The notes beneath the pieces are model-generated. The model was not told where the DNA came from. It did not search any database and saw only the letters and a program-made list of their open reading frames with translations. A DNA stretch of 19,731 bases from JAENVT01 sp031373785 (GTDB lineage Bacteria; Actinomycetota; Acidimicrobiia; Acidimicrobiales; Ilumatobacteraceae), in the NCBI GenBank assembly GCA_031373785.1, contig JANMNE010000214.1, forward strand, positions 1 to 19,731, written 5' to 3'. Positions 5,473 through 13,603 of the stretch are shown here, piece after piece (position 1 is the stretch's first letter; each line of letters starts with the position of its first letter). Position numbers and translations under genes: made by a program.

Positions 5473-6684
5473 ATGGAATCGCAGGGACCTCGGCTCGTCC
5501 CTGTCTGGGTCTACTTGGTCAGTTTCGTCGTGTTGGGGAGCGCGTTGAGCATCGCCGGACCGGCGCTGTCGCATCTCCGCGACCGCGTCAGGACCAACGA
5601 CGGCGGCATCAGCCTGGTGTTCGTCGGGTCGTCGATCGGCTACATGGCCGGATCGTTCGTCGGCGGCCGGTTCCTCGACCGTGGCCACGGCCACCAGATG
5701 TGGTCCGCCTGCATGATCACCTCCATTGCGATGATCGTGGTGATCTCGCAGCTTCGCGATCTCGCCCCACTGGTCTGTGCGTTCGTCGTGCTCGGTCTCG
5801 TGTGCGGAGTCGGCGATGTCTCCGGCAACACCCTCGTCGTGTGGAGCCGCCCGGACTCACCAGGCGCGGCGCTCAACGCTCTCCACCTGTTCTTCGCGCT
5901 CGGAGCGCTGTCCGCGCCATTGCTGACCAACAGGGCGATTGCATGGAGCCATTCGCTGTGGCCGGTCGCCGTGCCCCTCGCGATGCTGGCGGCGTTGTGC
6001 TGTTCGGTCCTGCTGTCGACTCCGGCCCCGATGAAGACACGGGCCGCTGATCATGGCAGTGGCGACGCCGCGGCGGCCTCGGTTCGCCGCGGACAACTGG
6101 CGGTCGTCAGCTTGTTCTTCTTCGTGTATGTCGCCCTCGAGGTCGGGTTCGCCAACTGGATCCACTCATACGTCGAGCAGATCGGGTACGGCAATGCCAA
6201 CACCGCAACGGGAGTGACCGTCATCTTCTGGGTCGGGTTCTCGTTCGGGCGCGTCGTGTCGATCTGGCTGGCCAGCCGATTCAGCGCTGGGTGGATGCTG
6301 ACTGGCTCGATGACGGTTGCGTTGATGTCGTCGGTCATCCTGGTCGCTGTCAACGGCGGCAACATCGGGTTGTGGATCGTCACGTTCCTGTTCGGCCTCT
6401 CGATCGCACCGCAGTTCGCCTCGATGATCGGCTACGCCGAGGCCCACCTCGCGTTGTCAGGCGCGGCGACGTCGGCGTTCATCGGCGCCGCGGGACTCGG
6501 CGGTCTCGTCATGCCGTGGTCGCTCGGCCAACTCTTCGACTCCCGCGGACCTGGAGTGCTTCCGCCCGTCACCTTGGGGGCGTGCGTGGCAACGATCGCT
6601 GCCGGGTTGTGGGTGCGTCACATCGTGCAGGTCAGTGGCACTCAGCGCCCGCCGGTGACCTCGATGAACGTACCGGTCACGTAG
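5473..6684 (+). CDS. MFS transporter
   Basis: This protein of about 403 residues is hydrophobic throughout, with roughly 12 predicted membrane helices and a central charged loop near residues 185-205 (MKTRAADHGSGDAAAASVRR) between the two six-helix halves. The first half contains GYMAGSFVGGRFLDRGHG, which resembles the MFS loop 2-3 motif GxxxDRxGR. The second half has the equivalent FSFGRVVSIWLASRFSAG. The substrate is unknown. The divergent arrangement with two quinone reductases hints at export of a redox-active or toxic compound. I prefer ATG 5473, which lies 8 nt after a TACTAT hexamer; a GTG at 5470 is in frame. The last 43 nt overlap the convergent SDR gene. Confidence 0.88.
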   Translation: MESQGPRLVPVWVYLVSFVVLGSALSIAGPALSHLRDRVRTNDGGISLVFVGSSIGYMAGSFVGGRFLDRGHGHQMWSACMITSIAMIVVISQLRDLAPLVCAFVVLGLVCGVGDVSGNTLVVWSRPDSPGAALNALHLFFALGALSAPLLTNRAIAWSHSLWPVAVPLAMLAALCCSVLLSTPAPMKTRAADHGSGDAAAASVRRGQLAVVSLFFFVYVALEVGFANWIHSYVEQIGYGNANTATGVTVIFWVGFSFGRVVSIWLASRFSAGWMLTGSMTVALMSSVILVAVNGGNIGLWIVTFLFGLSIAPQFASMIGYAEAHLALSGAATSAFIGAAGLGGLVMPWSLGQLFDSRGPGVLPPVTLGACVATIAAGLWVRHIVQVSGTQRPPVTSMNVPVT

Positions 6685-7406
6685 CTCGCTGCCGGCGACG
6701 CCAGCCACAGCACCGCTTCGGCGACCTCGTCGGAGGAACCGGCTCGCTGCATGGGGATCAGCGGCGTCATTCGCTCGACGCGACCGGGCGTGGCATGAAG
6801 ATGGAAGTCGCTCTCGATCAGGCCCGGGCGAACGGCGTTGACCCGAATCCCGTGCGGCGCCAACTCCTTGGCAAGCCCGGTGGTCATCGTGTCGATCCCA
6901 CCCTTGGATGCCGCATAGTGAACCCACTCGTTCGATCCACCGAGCACAGCGGCCTTCGACGAGATGTTGACGATCGATCCCCCGCGGCCGGCGTCGCGCA
7001 TGCGCTTGACCGCCTCGCGCGCACACACGAACGGACCGGTCAGGTTCACGGCCCACAGATGCTCGAGCGCCTCGACCGTGTAGCTGTCGAGAGTTCCGTA
7101 GCTGCCGGCAATGCCGGCGTTGTTGACCAACACGTCGATGCGCCCGAGACGCGCGTCGATCTCGGCAAACATCGCCATCACCGCAGATTCGTCACCGACA
7201 TCGGCGCGCACCGCGATCGAATCGTTGCCGATCTCGTTGGCCAACGAGATCGCCACGTCGGCGCTGGCCGCGAAGTTCACCACCATCGTGTATCCGGCTC
7301 GCGCGGCCAGCCGGCAGATCGCAGCACCGATGCCGCGGCTGCCCCCGGTCACCAGCATCACCGAGCGGGGAGTGCCGGGCTCGTCGCCATCGTTCAGTTC
7401 ACTCAT
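6642..7406 (-). CDS. short-chain dehydrogenase/reductase (SDR), FabG-like
   Basis: This 254-aa classical SDR has a cofactor loop TGGSRGIG (20-27), NNAG (95-98), catalytic Ser in NISS (147-150), YAASK with Y164 and K168, and a C-terminal VTGTFIEVTGG block. It most likely oxidises or reduces a hydroxyl or keto group with NAD(P)H; the substrate is unknown. ATG 7406 overlaps the stop of the upstream GNAT gene (ATGA) and is preceded by TTGGAGGA about 10 nt upstream. It is the last gene of the BCKDH run. Its final 43 nt overlap the 3' end of the convergent MFS gene. Confidence 0.92.
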   Translation of the reverse strand: MSELNDGDEPGTPRSVMLVTGGSRGIGAAICRLAARAGYTMVVNFAASADVAISLANEIGNDSIAVRADVGDESAVMAMFAEIDARLGRIDVLVNNAGIAGSYGTLDSYTVEALEHLWAVNLTGPFVCAREAVKRMRDAGRGGSIVNISSKAAVLGGSNEWVHYAASKGGIDTMTTGLAKELAPHGIRVNAVRPGLIESDFHLHATPGRVERMTPLIPMQRAGSSDEVAEAVLWLASPAASYVTGTFIEVTGGR

Positions 7407-8014
7407 CGCAGTCGGTCCTCCAATCCTCGCTTGACGGCCGGCCAGTCGGTGCGCGCGATCGAGTACATGGCCGAGTCGCGGGCAACCGTGTTCTCCTCGC
7501 CGGGGGCGTACGAGCCCCGATGGCTGCGCAGGATGCCCTCGAACGTCGCACCGATTCGTAAGATCGCCGTCCGGCTCTGAGCGTTGCGTGCGTCGGTGCA
7601 GATCGACACGCGATGCACGCCCCAGGTGTCGAAGGCGTTGCTCAACAACAGGAGCTTCGCCTCGGTGTTGATCGGTGTTCGTTGGGCCGATGCAGCCAGC
7701 CACGTCCCGCCGATCTCGACTTCGTCGGGCAACTGCTTGCCGCCCCACCACTCGAGACGGAGATACCGCGTGCAGCCCACCAAGGAGTTGTCGCTGACCC
7801 GCCGTTGCACAAAGGGCACCGCAGCCCGCGACTGCTGATCGTTCAGCAGTCCGGCGATATAGCGCTGCATGCCTTCGACGGTCGGGGGAACGGGTGTCCA
7901 GCGATACGTCGAGCGGTCCTGATTCCCCGCCGCAGTCAGCTCCTCGGCGAATTCGATGCGCAGTTGTTCGAGTTGCACGTGGGTGCCGGTGAGGGTGGGT
8001 GCCGCGACGCTCAT
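7403..8014 (-). CDS. GNAT-family N-acetyltransferase, RimJ/RimL-like
   Basis: This 203-aa protein begins MSVAAPTLTGTHVQLEQLR, the usual opening of RimJ/RimL-type GNATs. It continues with an EIGGTWL strand, AQRTPINTEAKLLL (acetyl-CoA-binding region) and DARNAQSRTAILRIGATFEG (C-terminal GNAT motif), ending in RSHRGSYAPG. Such enzymes acetylate protein N-termini, amino acids or small amines. I chose ATG 8014, with GGTGGA just upstream, over an in-frame ATG at 8038. The gene lies 62 nt downstream of E2 and overlaps the SDR start by 4 nt, so it is likely part of the BCKDH transcript. The substrate is unknown. Confidence 0.85.
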   Translation of the reverse strand: MSVAAPTLTGTHVQLEQLRIEFAEELTAAGNQDRSTYRWTPVPPTVEGMQRYIAGLLNDQQSRAAVPFVQRRVSDNSLVGCTRYLRLEWWGGKQLPDEVEIGGTWLAASAQRTPINTEAKLLLLSNAFDTWGVHRVSICTDARNAQSRTAILRIGATFEGILRSHRGSYAPGEENTVARDSAMYSIARTDWPAVKRGLEDRLR

Positions 8015-8076
8015 GGGTCCACCAGCATGCCAGGCCATCGCATCGCTGACATGGACGGTCTACGACGAGCGGGTTG

Positions 8077-9381
8077 TTACGGCATGAAGATGAGTGCCGG
8101 TGTCTCGAGCAGGGCCTTGATGCGTTGGATGAACGCCGCGGCATCGGCGCCGTCGACGACTCGATGGTCGAACGACGACGACAGGTTCATGATCTGGCGG
8201 GGGAGCACGGCTCCGTCGACGTATACCGGCCTCGTGGAGATCTTGTTGACACCGACAATGGCCACCTCCGGGTAGTTGATGATCGGTGTCGAGACGATCC
8301 CGCCCAGCGAACCCAGGCTGCTGATCGTGATCGTCGATCCGGTCAACTCGGCCAGCGTGATCTTGTTGTCGCGGGCTGCGGTCGACAGACGGGCGACCTC
8401 GTCGGCGCACGATCGCAGATCGCGGCCTTCTGCATGCGTCACCACCGGAACCATCAGGCCCTTCGCGGTCTGCGTCGCCACACCGAGATGCACTGCTCGG
8501 TGACGATGCACGACTCCTGCATCGTCGTCGTATCGGGCGTTCATCTGCGGGAAGTCGCTGATCGCCACCACAATGGCTCGCATCAGGAACGGCAGGATGG
8601 TCAGGCGCGTGTGCTGATCGTCGAGCTGTCGGTTGAGTTCGGCGCGTAGGCGTTCAACTTCACTGACATCGACCTCGTCCACGTAGGTGAAGTGAGGAAT
8701 GCGGCTCTTGGCGATCTGCATCCGCTGGGCGATGTTGCGGCGCAGCCCGATCACCGCCACGTCGTCGGTGCCGTCGTCGCCGTCGATGCGCAGCGCGGTG
8801 GGTCTGCTCGATCCGTTGCGGGAGAGTCGGGCGTCGAGATCGGCGTGAACGATTCGCCCGTCAGGCCCGCTTCCGGTGATGGAGGTGAGGTCGATCCCCA
8901 GGTTCTTGGCCCGCTCGCGCACCGCCGGAGCAGCGGTTGTCGAGCGCCGCTCGCCGGTTGCCGGCGTGGCCGCCTCGGTGGGTGCTGCAGCAGGGGCCGC
9001 AGGCGCCGCAGTGGCGGCAGTGGCAGGGCTGGGCGGTGGCTCGGCCACCGAGACGCGCGCTTCCATGTCGGGAGCCGGAGCCGGAGTCGGAGTCTGAGCC
9101 GATGCCGGGACGTCGGCCGTCGTCGGTTCCACGACCTCAGTCGTGGTGTCGATGTGGATCAGCGGCGAACCGACCTGCAGCACTTCGCCGACTGCGGCGC
9201 CGACCGACAACACCACGCCGGCCACCGGTGATGGGAGCTCGACGGTGGCCTTGTCGGTCATGACCTCGACCATCACTTGATCTTCGGCGATGGTGTCGCC
9301 GACGGCGACATGCCACTCGACGATCTCGGCCTCGGCGATGCCTTCGCCGACATCGGGCAATTTGACGATGTACTCGCTCAA
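8077..9381 (-). CDS. bkdC: branched-chain 2-oxo acid dehydrogenase E2 (dihydrolipoyl acyltransferase)
   Basis: This 434-aa E2 core subunit transfers the acyl group from lipoamide to CoA. It has one N-terminal lipoyl domain with the lipoylated lysine K44 in EVMTDKATVE. An Ala/Pro/Thr-rich linker follows (about 80-150). Next come a peripheral-subunit-binding domain (about 152-186, VRERAKNLGIDL, then GSGPDGRI) and the catalytic domain ending in SFDHRVVDG (H406, D410). It starts at TTG 9381 (residues SEYIVKLPDVGEG follow) and overlaps the E1beta stop by 4 nt (TTGA). An in-frame extension further upstream is antisense to nothing useful and is rejected. No E3 (dihydrolipoamide dehydrogenase) gene is in the window. 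It could be a general 2-oxo acid dehydrogenase E2, but the E1 subunits argue for branched-chain substrates. Confidence 0.94.
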   Translation of the reverse strand: MSEYIVKLPDVGEGIAEAEIVEWHVAVGDTIAEDQVMVEVMTDKATVELPSPVAGVVLSVGAAVGEVLQVGSPLIHIDTTTEVVEPTTADVPASAQTPTPAPAPDMEARVSVAEPPPSPATAATAAPAAPAAAPTEAATPATGERRSTTAAPAVRERAKNLGIDLTSITGSGPDGRIVHADLDARLSRNGSSRPTALRIDGDDGTDDVAVIGLRRNIAQRMQIAKSRIPHFTYVDEVDVSEVERLRAELNRQLDDQHTRLTILPFLMRAIVVAISDFPQMNARYDDDAGVVHRHRAVHLGVATQTAKGLMVPVVTHAEGRDLRSCADEVARLSTAARDNKITLAELTGSTITISSLGSLGGIVSTPIINYPEVAIVGVNKISTRPVYVDGAVLPRQIMNLSSSFDHRVVDGADAAAFIQRIKALLETPALIFMP

Positions 9382-10397
9382 CGGTCGGCCGCCATCACTC
9401 GACGGAAGGCGGCGCCGACGCGGGCGGGCCCGGGGAAGTAGTCCCATTCCTGTGCGTGCGGGTACGGGGTGTCCCAACCGGTGACCCGCTCGATCGGTGC
9501 CTCGAGGCGGTAGAAGCACAGCTCCTGCACGGTCGCCGACAGCTCGGCGCCGAACCCACTGGTCCGCGTCGCCTCGTGGATGATCACGCACCGACCGGTC
9601 TTGTCGACGGAGGCCTTGATCGTCTCGGTGTCGAGCGGCAGCAAGGTACAGAGATCGATGATCTCGGCATCGATCCCGGTCTCCTCGGCTGCAGCTTCGG
9701 CGACGTGCACCATCGTGCCGTATGCCAGCACGGTGAGGTCGTCGCCGGGTCGGCGAACCGCGGCGCGACCGAGCTCGACTCGGTAGTAGCCGTCGGGCAC
9801 CTCGCCCAGTGGGTGGTTCGACCAGGGCACGACCGGTCGGTCGTGATGGCCGTCGAAGGGACCGTTGTAGATGCGCTTCGGCTCGAGGAAGATGACCGGG
9901 TCGTCGTCTTCGATCGACGCGATCAGCAGGCCTTTGGCATCGTAGGGATTCGATGGCAAGACGGTCGTGAGGCCACACACGTGGGTGAAGAGGCTCTCTG
10001 GGCTCTGGCTGTGCGTCTGGCCACCGTGGATGCCGCCGCCGCACGGCATTCGCACCGTGATCGGCGCGGTGAACTCGGCGCTCGACCGATAGCGCAATCG
10101 CGCCGCCTCGGAGATCAGTTGATCCAGACCCGGGTACACATAGTCGGCGAACTGGATCTCGACCACGGGACGCAGTCCGTAGGCTCCCATGCCGACGGCA
10201 GCCCCGATGATGCCGCCCTCGGCGATCGGTGTGTCGAAGACGCGTTCGCTGCCGTACTTGGCCTGCAACCCCTCGGTGCATCGGAACACGCCGCCGAAGT
10301 ACCCGATGTCTTCGCCGAACACGACGATGTTGTCGTCGCGCTCCATCATCACGTCGATCGCCGAGCGAATGGCCGCGTTCATGGTCATCGCTGTCAT
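9378..10397 (-). CDS. bkdB: branched-chain 2-oxo acid dehydrogenase E1 beta subunit
   Basis: This 339-aa protein pairs with E1alpha to form the thiamine-diphosphate-dependent decarboxylase of the BCKDH complex (Val/Leu/Ile degradation). Motifs include VVFGEDIGYFGGVFRCTEGL near the N-terminus, DTPIAEGGIIGAAVGMGAYG, FADYVYPGLDQLISEAA and a transketolase C-domain with DLCTLLPLDTETI and HEATRTSGFGAEL. These match BCKDH-beta and PDH-beta proteins across the whole length. The start ATG 10397 overlaps the E1alpha stop (ATGA) and has GGAGG 7 nt upstream inside the E1alpha coding end, which gives strong translational coupling. Confidence 0.95.
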   Translation of the reverse strand: MTAMTMNAAIRSAIDVMMERDDNIVVFGEDIGYFGGVFRCTEGLQAKYGSERVFDTPIAEGGIIGAAVGMGAYGLRPVVEIQFADYVYPGLDQLISEAARLRYRSSAEFTAPITVRMPCGGGIHGGQTHSQSPESLFTHVCGLTTVLPSNPYDAKGLLIASIEDDDPVIFLEPKRIYNGPFDGHHDRPVVPWSNHPLGEVPDGYYRVELGRAAVRRPGDDLTVLAYGTMVHVAEAAAEETGIDAEIIDLCTLLPLDTETIKASVDKTGRCVIIHEATRTSGFGAELSATVQELCFYRLEAPIERVTGWDTPYPHAQEWDYFPGPARVGAAFRRVMAADR

Positions 10398-11632
10398 CGC
10401 TCGTCCTCCATCTGTCGACGCTGACGTTGCAGATGTTCGGGCATCTCCTTGAACACGTCCTCGAAGATGCTCCGCGCGCTCGCACCGCGTCCGTCGAGCA
10501 AGGTGCCGTATTGCTCGGCCTCCTTGGCAACTGCCAGCACCTCTCGCACGGTGTCGGCCACGAGATCTGCGTGCTGCGAGTCCGACCAGTCCCCGAGGGT
10601 GATGAGGTGCTGCTTGAGGCGATCGATCGGGTCACCGAGGGGCCACGACTTCCATTCATCGGCCGGGCGATACCGCGACGGGTCGTCCGAGGTCGAGTGT
10701 GCCGAGGCGCGATACGTGACCCACTCGATCAGCGTCGGACCATGGTTGCTACGAGCCCGCTCGGCTGCCCACCGAGTGGCGGCGAGCACGGCCAGGTAGT
10801 CGTTGCCGTCGACTCGCAGCGCCGGAATGCCATATCCGATCGCCCGTGCGGCAAAGGTCGATTGCGATCCGCCGGCGATGCCCTGGAACGACGAGATCGC
10901 CCATTGGTTGTTGACCACGTTGAGGATCACCGGCGCCTGGTAGGTGGTTGCGAACGTGAGTGCGTGGTGGAAGTCGGCCTCGGCGGTCGTGCCCTCACCG
11001 ACGACGCCGGAGGCGATGCGGGTGTCGCCCTTGATCGCCGACGCCATGGCCCAGCCGACCGCCTGCACGTACTGCGTGCCGAGGTTGCCCGAGATCGAGA
11101 AGAAGCCGACGTCGCGGGCTGAGTACATGATCGGCATCTGTCTGCCGTGCAGCCGATCTTTCTCGTTGGAGAAGACCTGACACATCATCTCGACGAGCGG
11201 CCACCGCCGGGCGATCAGCCAGCCCTGCTGGCGATACGTCGGGAAGAACATGTCGTCCGGATGCAGTTCGAGTGCGTGGCCAACGGCGATCGCTTCCTCG
11301 CCCGTACAGCGAATGTAGAACGACGTCTTTCCTTGTCGCTGGGCTGTGGTCATGCGGTCGTCGTAGGCGCGCGTCATGACCATCGCCCGGAGGCCTTCGT
11401 GGAGAGCCGCGGGATCGGATCGTGGATCCCACTGGCCGACCGCCGCGCCGTTGTCGTCGAGCACCCGGATCAAGGTGTATGCAAGATCGCGCATCTCGCT
11501 CGGGTGGGTGTCGATGTCGGGTCGGTCTGCGCTGCCCGCGGCGGGCACGTCGAGATACGAGAAGTCGGCCACCTCGCCTGGGCGGGCCGGTGGCGTCGGA
11601 ATCCCGAATCGGAGCGGCACGACCTCACTCAT
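10394..11632 (-). CDS. bkdA: branched-chain 2-oxo acid dehydrogenase E1 alpha subunit
   Basis: This 412-aa thiamine-diphosphate-dependent E1alpha has the TPP/Mg motif from GEG (212-214) to NNQWAIS (241-247), RQGKTSFYIRCTGEEA (99-114), FPTYRQQGWLIAR and GRQMPIMYSAR. Its loop YRASAHSTSDDPSRYR is typical of branched-chain rather than pyruvate E1alpha. An N-terminal extension containing FSYLDVPAAG, then RPD, is typical of the bacterial 410-aa BCKDH-alpha class. It catalyses oxidative decarboxylation of branched-chain 2-oxo acids with E1beta. It is the first gene of the five-gene run, divergent from the S8 protease with 161 nt between starts. A weak GGAA lies 5-6 nt upstream of ATG 11632. Confidence 0.95.
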   Translation of the reverse strand: MSEVVPLRFGIPTPPARPGEVADFSYLDVPAAGSADRPDIDTHPSEMRDLAYTLIRVLDDNGAAVGQWDPRSDPAALHEGLRAMVMTRAYDDRMTTAQRQGKTSFYIRCTGEEAIAVGHALELHPDDMFFPTYRQQGWLIARRWPLVEMMCQVFSNEKDRLHGRQMPIMYSARDVGFFSISGNLGTQYVQAVGWAMASAIKGDTRIASGVVGEGTTAEADFHHALTFATTYQAPVILNVVNNQWAISSFQGIAGGSQSTFAARAIGYGIPALRVDGNDYLAVLAATRWAAERARSNHGPTLIEWVTYRASAHSTSDDPSRYRPADEWKSWPLGDPIDRLKQHLITLGDWSDSQHADLVADTVREVLAVAKEAEQYGTLLDGRGASARSIFEDVFKEMPEHLQRQRRQMEDER

Positions 11633-11712
11633 TGGCTTCCATCACGCGCCTAGTTCACCACGTTCGGCGACCCGGTGCTAGCGGTACGAATCGACCAGGG
11701 GAAGTCGAACCC

Positions 11713-11741
11713 TTGAAATTCTGTTCCAATCGAGTTAGGTT
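11713..11741 (+). promoter_or_regulatory. sigma70-type promoter for the S8 protease gene
   Basis: TTGAAA (11713-11718) and TAGGTT (11736-11741) are separated by exactly 17 nt. This is the only clear -35/-10 pair I found. Transcription would start near 11748, leaving a leader of about 46 nt with a GGAG Shine-Dalgarno sequence at 11786-11789. This contrasts with the leaderless-type starts elsewhere in the window. Confidence 0.5.
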
Positions 11742-11793
11742 CGCCGACGGGCAGTCGGGCAATCACACCATTCAATCGATGAAATGGAGCAGG

Positions 11794-13524
11794 ATGCACA
11801 CCACACGAAGAGGGGTCTTTCTCGCGAGCGCGGCCTTGGTCGTCAGTTCGCTGGCGTACGCGCCGAGTCCGGTTCATGGAAGCGCAGCAACAGCGACGTT
11901 TGTCGTGCTGGCCAAGGACGCGGCGTCGGTCGACGCCACGATCGCTACCGTCGAAGCAGCAGGTGGCACGGTGAATCGAGTCAATCGAGCGATCGGGTTG
12001 GTCACGGTGACCGCCGACGCAGCGTCGTTCGAGGGCGCCGTCATGACGAAGGCCGATGTTGCCGGCGTGGCCCGCAACACCCCGATCGGGTCCGCGCCGG
12101 CTGACGCCGTCAACAATCGCGATGCTGTCGAGCGCGAAGGTCGCAACGCGGAAGCGGCGATTGCTGCGAGCCGCGGTGGCGATCACGGTGAAGGTCACGA
12201 AGGGCACGATGATCAGGCCGCCGAGCCGTTGGCCGGTTTCCAGTGGGACATGCGCATGCTCGGGGCGACTCCGGACGGCTCGTACGACGAGCAGCCCGGC
12301 CGTCGCGATGTGCTGGTTGGTGTGATCGACACCGGGATCGATGGCAGCCATCCCGACATCGCACCCAACTTCAATCGCAAGCTCAGCCGCAACTTCACGG
12401 TCGACATCCCTGAGATCGATGGGGATTGCGCAGACGAACCTGATCAGTCGTGCAACGACCCGGCCGACGTCGACGAAGACGGTCACGGCACGCACGTGGC
12501 CGGCACGATTGCATCGCCCATCAATGGCATCGGCATCGCCGGCGTCGCACCGAACGTCACGCTGGTCAACCTGCGCGCCGGCCAGGACTCGGGGTTCTTC
12601 TTCCTCGGGCCGACCGTCGACGCGTTGACCTATGCCGGCGACAACGGCATCGACGTGGTCAATATGAGCTTCTTCACCGATCCGTGGTTGTACAACTGCC
12701 GCAACAACCCGCTCGACTCGGCTGCCGAGCAGCAGGAGCAGGCGACGATCATCGATGCCACGCAGCGCGCTCTCGACTACGCCCGGGCACACGGCGTCAC
12801 GTTGGTCGCCGCGCTGGGCAACGAGCACCAGGACTTGGGTGCCGCGCTGAAGACGGATGAGACCAGTCCCGACTTCCCGCTGGGCACCGAGAAGGTGCGC
12901 GTGGTGACCAACGATTGTCTCGACATGCCCCTCGAGGGCAACGGCGTGATCGGTGTGTCGTCCGTCGGACCGAGCATGAAGAAGGCCGACTACTCCAACC
13001 ATGGCCTCGAGCAGAACGACGTCGCCGCACCAGGCGGCTTCTTCCGCGACTTCATCGCCGACCCGGCGAAGAATCGTCAGCCGGAGAACCTGATCCTCGG
13101 GCCGTACCCGAAGAGCGTGGCCCTGGCCAACGAGGACGTCGATCCGATCACGGGCGAGTCGTTCACGCCGTTCGTCGTCGCCCAGTGTTCGTCCCCGACG
13201 ATCGACGACTGCGCCTACTGGCAGTGGATCCAGGGAACGTCGATGGCTGCACCGCACGCCGTCGGTGTTGCCGCATTGATCGTCAGCGAGTTCGGCACGG
13301 GGCAGCGCCATGGCAAGGGTCGCACGATGGATCCGGCCAAGGTCGAGCAGATCCTTCGTGACAGCGCGACCGATGTCGCCTGCCCGGCACCGGTCATCAC
13401 CTACATCGCGGAGGGTCGTACTGCGGCATTCGATGCGCCGTGCGTCGGTACACCGCAACGCAACTCGATCTACGGCGACGGCATCGTCAATGCCGCCGCT
13501 GCCGTCGAGCACGACCAGGACTGA
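11794..13524 (+). CDS. secreted subtilisin-like (S8) serine protease with propeptide
   Basis: This 576-aa secreted protease starts MHTTRRGVFLASAALVV, a signal peptide with a paired arginine that could be Sec or Tat. A propeptide-like region (about 30-110) is followed by a His/Asp/Glu-rich stretch (130-141, DHGEGHEGHDDQ) and the S8 catalytic domain. The triad is D179 (GVIDTGIDGSHPDI), H231 (DEDGHGTHVAGTI) and S483 (QGTSMAAPHAVG), with oxyanion N343 (AALGNEHQD). Extra segments with paired cysteines resemble the actinobacterial LanP-like S8 family known to me. ATG 11794 is preceded by GGAG at 4-nt spacing; ATG 11779 in frame lacks a ribosome site. The gene is single, under its own promoter and followed by a strong hairpin. 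The substrate is unknown; extracellular protein or peptide processing is likely. Confidence 0.93.
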   Translation: MHTTRRGVFLASAALVVSSLAYAPSPVHGSAATATFVVLAKDAASVDATIATVEAAGGTVNRVNRAIGLVTVTADAASFEGAVMTKADVAGVARNTPIGSAPADAVNNRDAVEREGRNAEAAIAASRGGDHGEGHEGHDDQAAEPLAGFQWDMRMLGATPDGSYDEQPGRRDVLVGVIDTGIDGSHPDIAPNFNRKLSRNFTVDIPEIDGDCADEPDQSCNDPADVDEDGHGTHVAGTIASPINGIGIAGVAPNVTLVNLRAGQDSGFFFLGPTVDALTYAGDNGIDVVNMSFFTDPWLYNCRNNPLDSAAEQQEQATIIDATQRALDYARAHGVTLVAALGNEHQDLGAALKTDETSPDFPLGTEKVRVVTNDCLDMPLEGNGVIGVSSVGPSMKKADYSNHGLEQNDVAAPGGFFRDFIADPAKNRQPENLILGPYPKSVALANEDVDPITGESFTPFVVAQCSSPTIDDCAYWQWIQGTSMAAPHAVGVAALIVSEFGTGQRHGKGRTMDPAKVEQILRDSATDVACPAPVITYIAEGRTAAFDAPCVGTPQRNSIYGDGIVNAAAAVEHDQD

Positions 13525-13532
13525 ATGACATC

Positions 13533-13576
13533 GTGGAGTGTTTCACGCCTACCCGGGTGAGCGTGAAACACTCCAC
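13533..13576. terminator. perfect 16-bp-arm hairpin after the protease gene
   Basis: GTGGAGTGTTTCACGC (13533-13548) is repeated in perfect inverse orientation at 13561-13576. The 12-nt loop itself contains the palindrome ACCCGGGT. It starts 9 nt after the protease stop and ends 16 nt before the -10 candidate of the next gene. There is no T-tract on either side, so it may be a non-canonical terminator, an mRNA 3'-end stabiliser or a dispersed repeat unit. Confidence 0.6.
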
Positions 13577-13591
13577 CGGGGGTCTGAGCCG

Positions 13592-13597
13592 TACGAT
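13592..13597 (+). promoter_or_regulatory. -10-like hexamer TACGAT for the ketopantoate reductase-like gene
   Basis: TACGAT lies 6 nt before the GTG at 13604 and just downstream of the hairpin. The spacing suits a leaderless transcript independent of the protease gene and argues for GTG 13604 as the start. Confidence 0.4.
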
Positions 13598-13603
13598 GCC
13601 GCG

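Noticed and set aside
9382..10659. In-frame upstream extension of E2 to 860 codons
   Set aside because: It would cover all of E1beta in another frame. The E2 N-terminus (SEYIVKLPDVGEG) starts at TTG 9381, overlapping the E1beta stop.
11703..11735. LexA-like GAAC...GTTC half-sites in the protease promoter
   Set aside because: The half-sites are 10 nt apart, not 4, and the alternative 4-nt pair has a mismatch. The match is too weak for an SOS box.
11650..13512. 620-codon frame on the minus strand
   Set aside because: It is fully antisense to the S8 protease gene, whose catalytic motifs are intact. The composition (Arg, Asp, Val-rich) is typical of a shadow frame.
13538..13603. Upstream ATG for the ketopantoate reductase-like gene
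   Set aside because: It would translate through the 16-bp-arm hairpin. The Rossmann fold starts directly at GTG 13604, which also has a -10 hexamer at the right distance.
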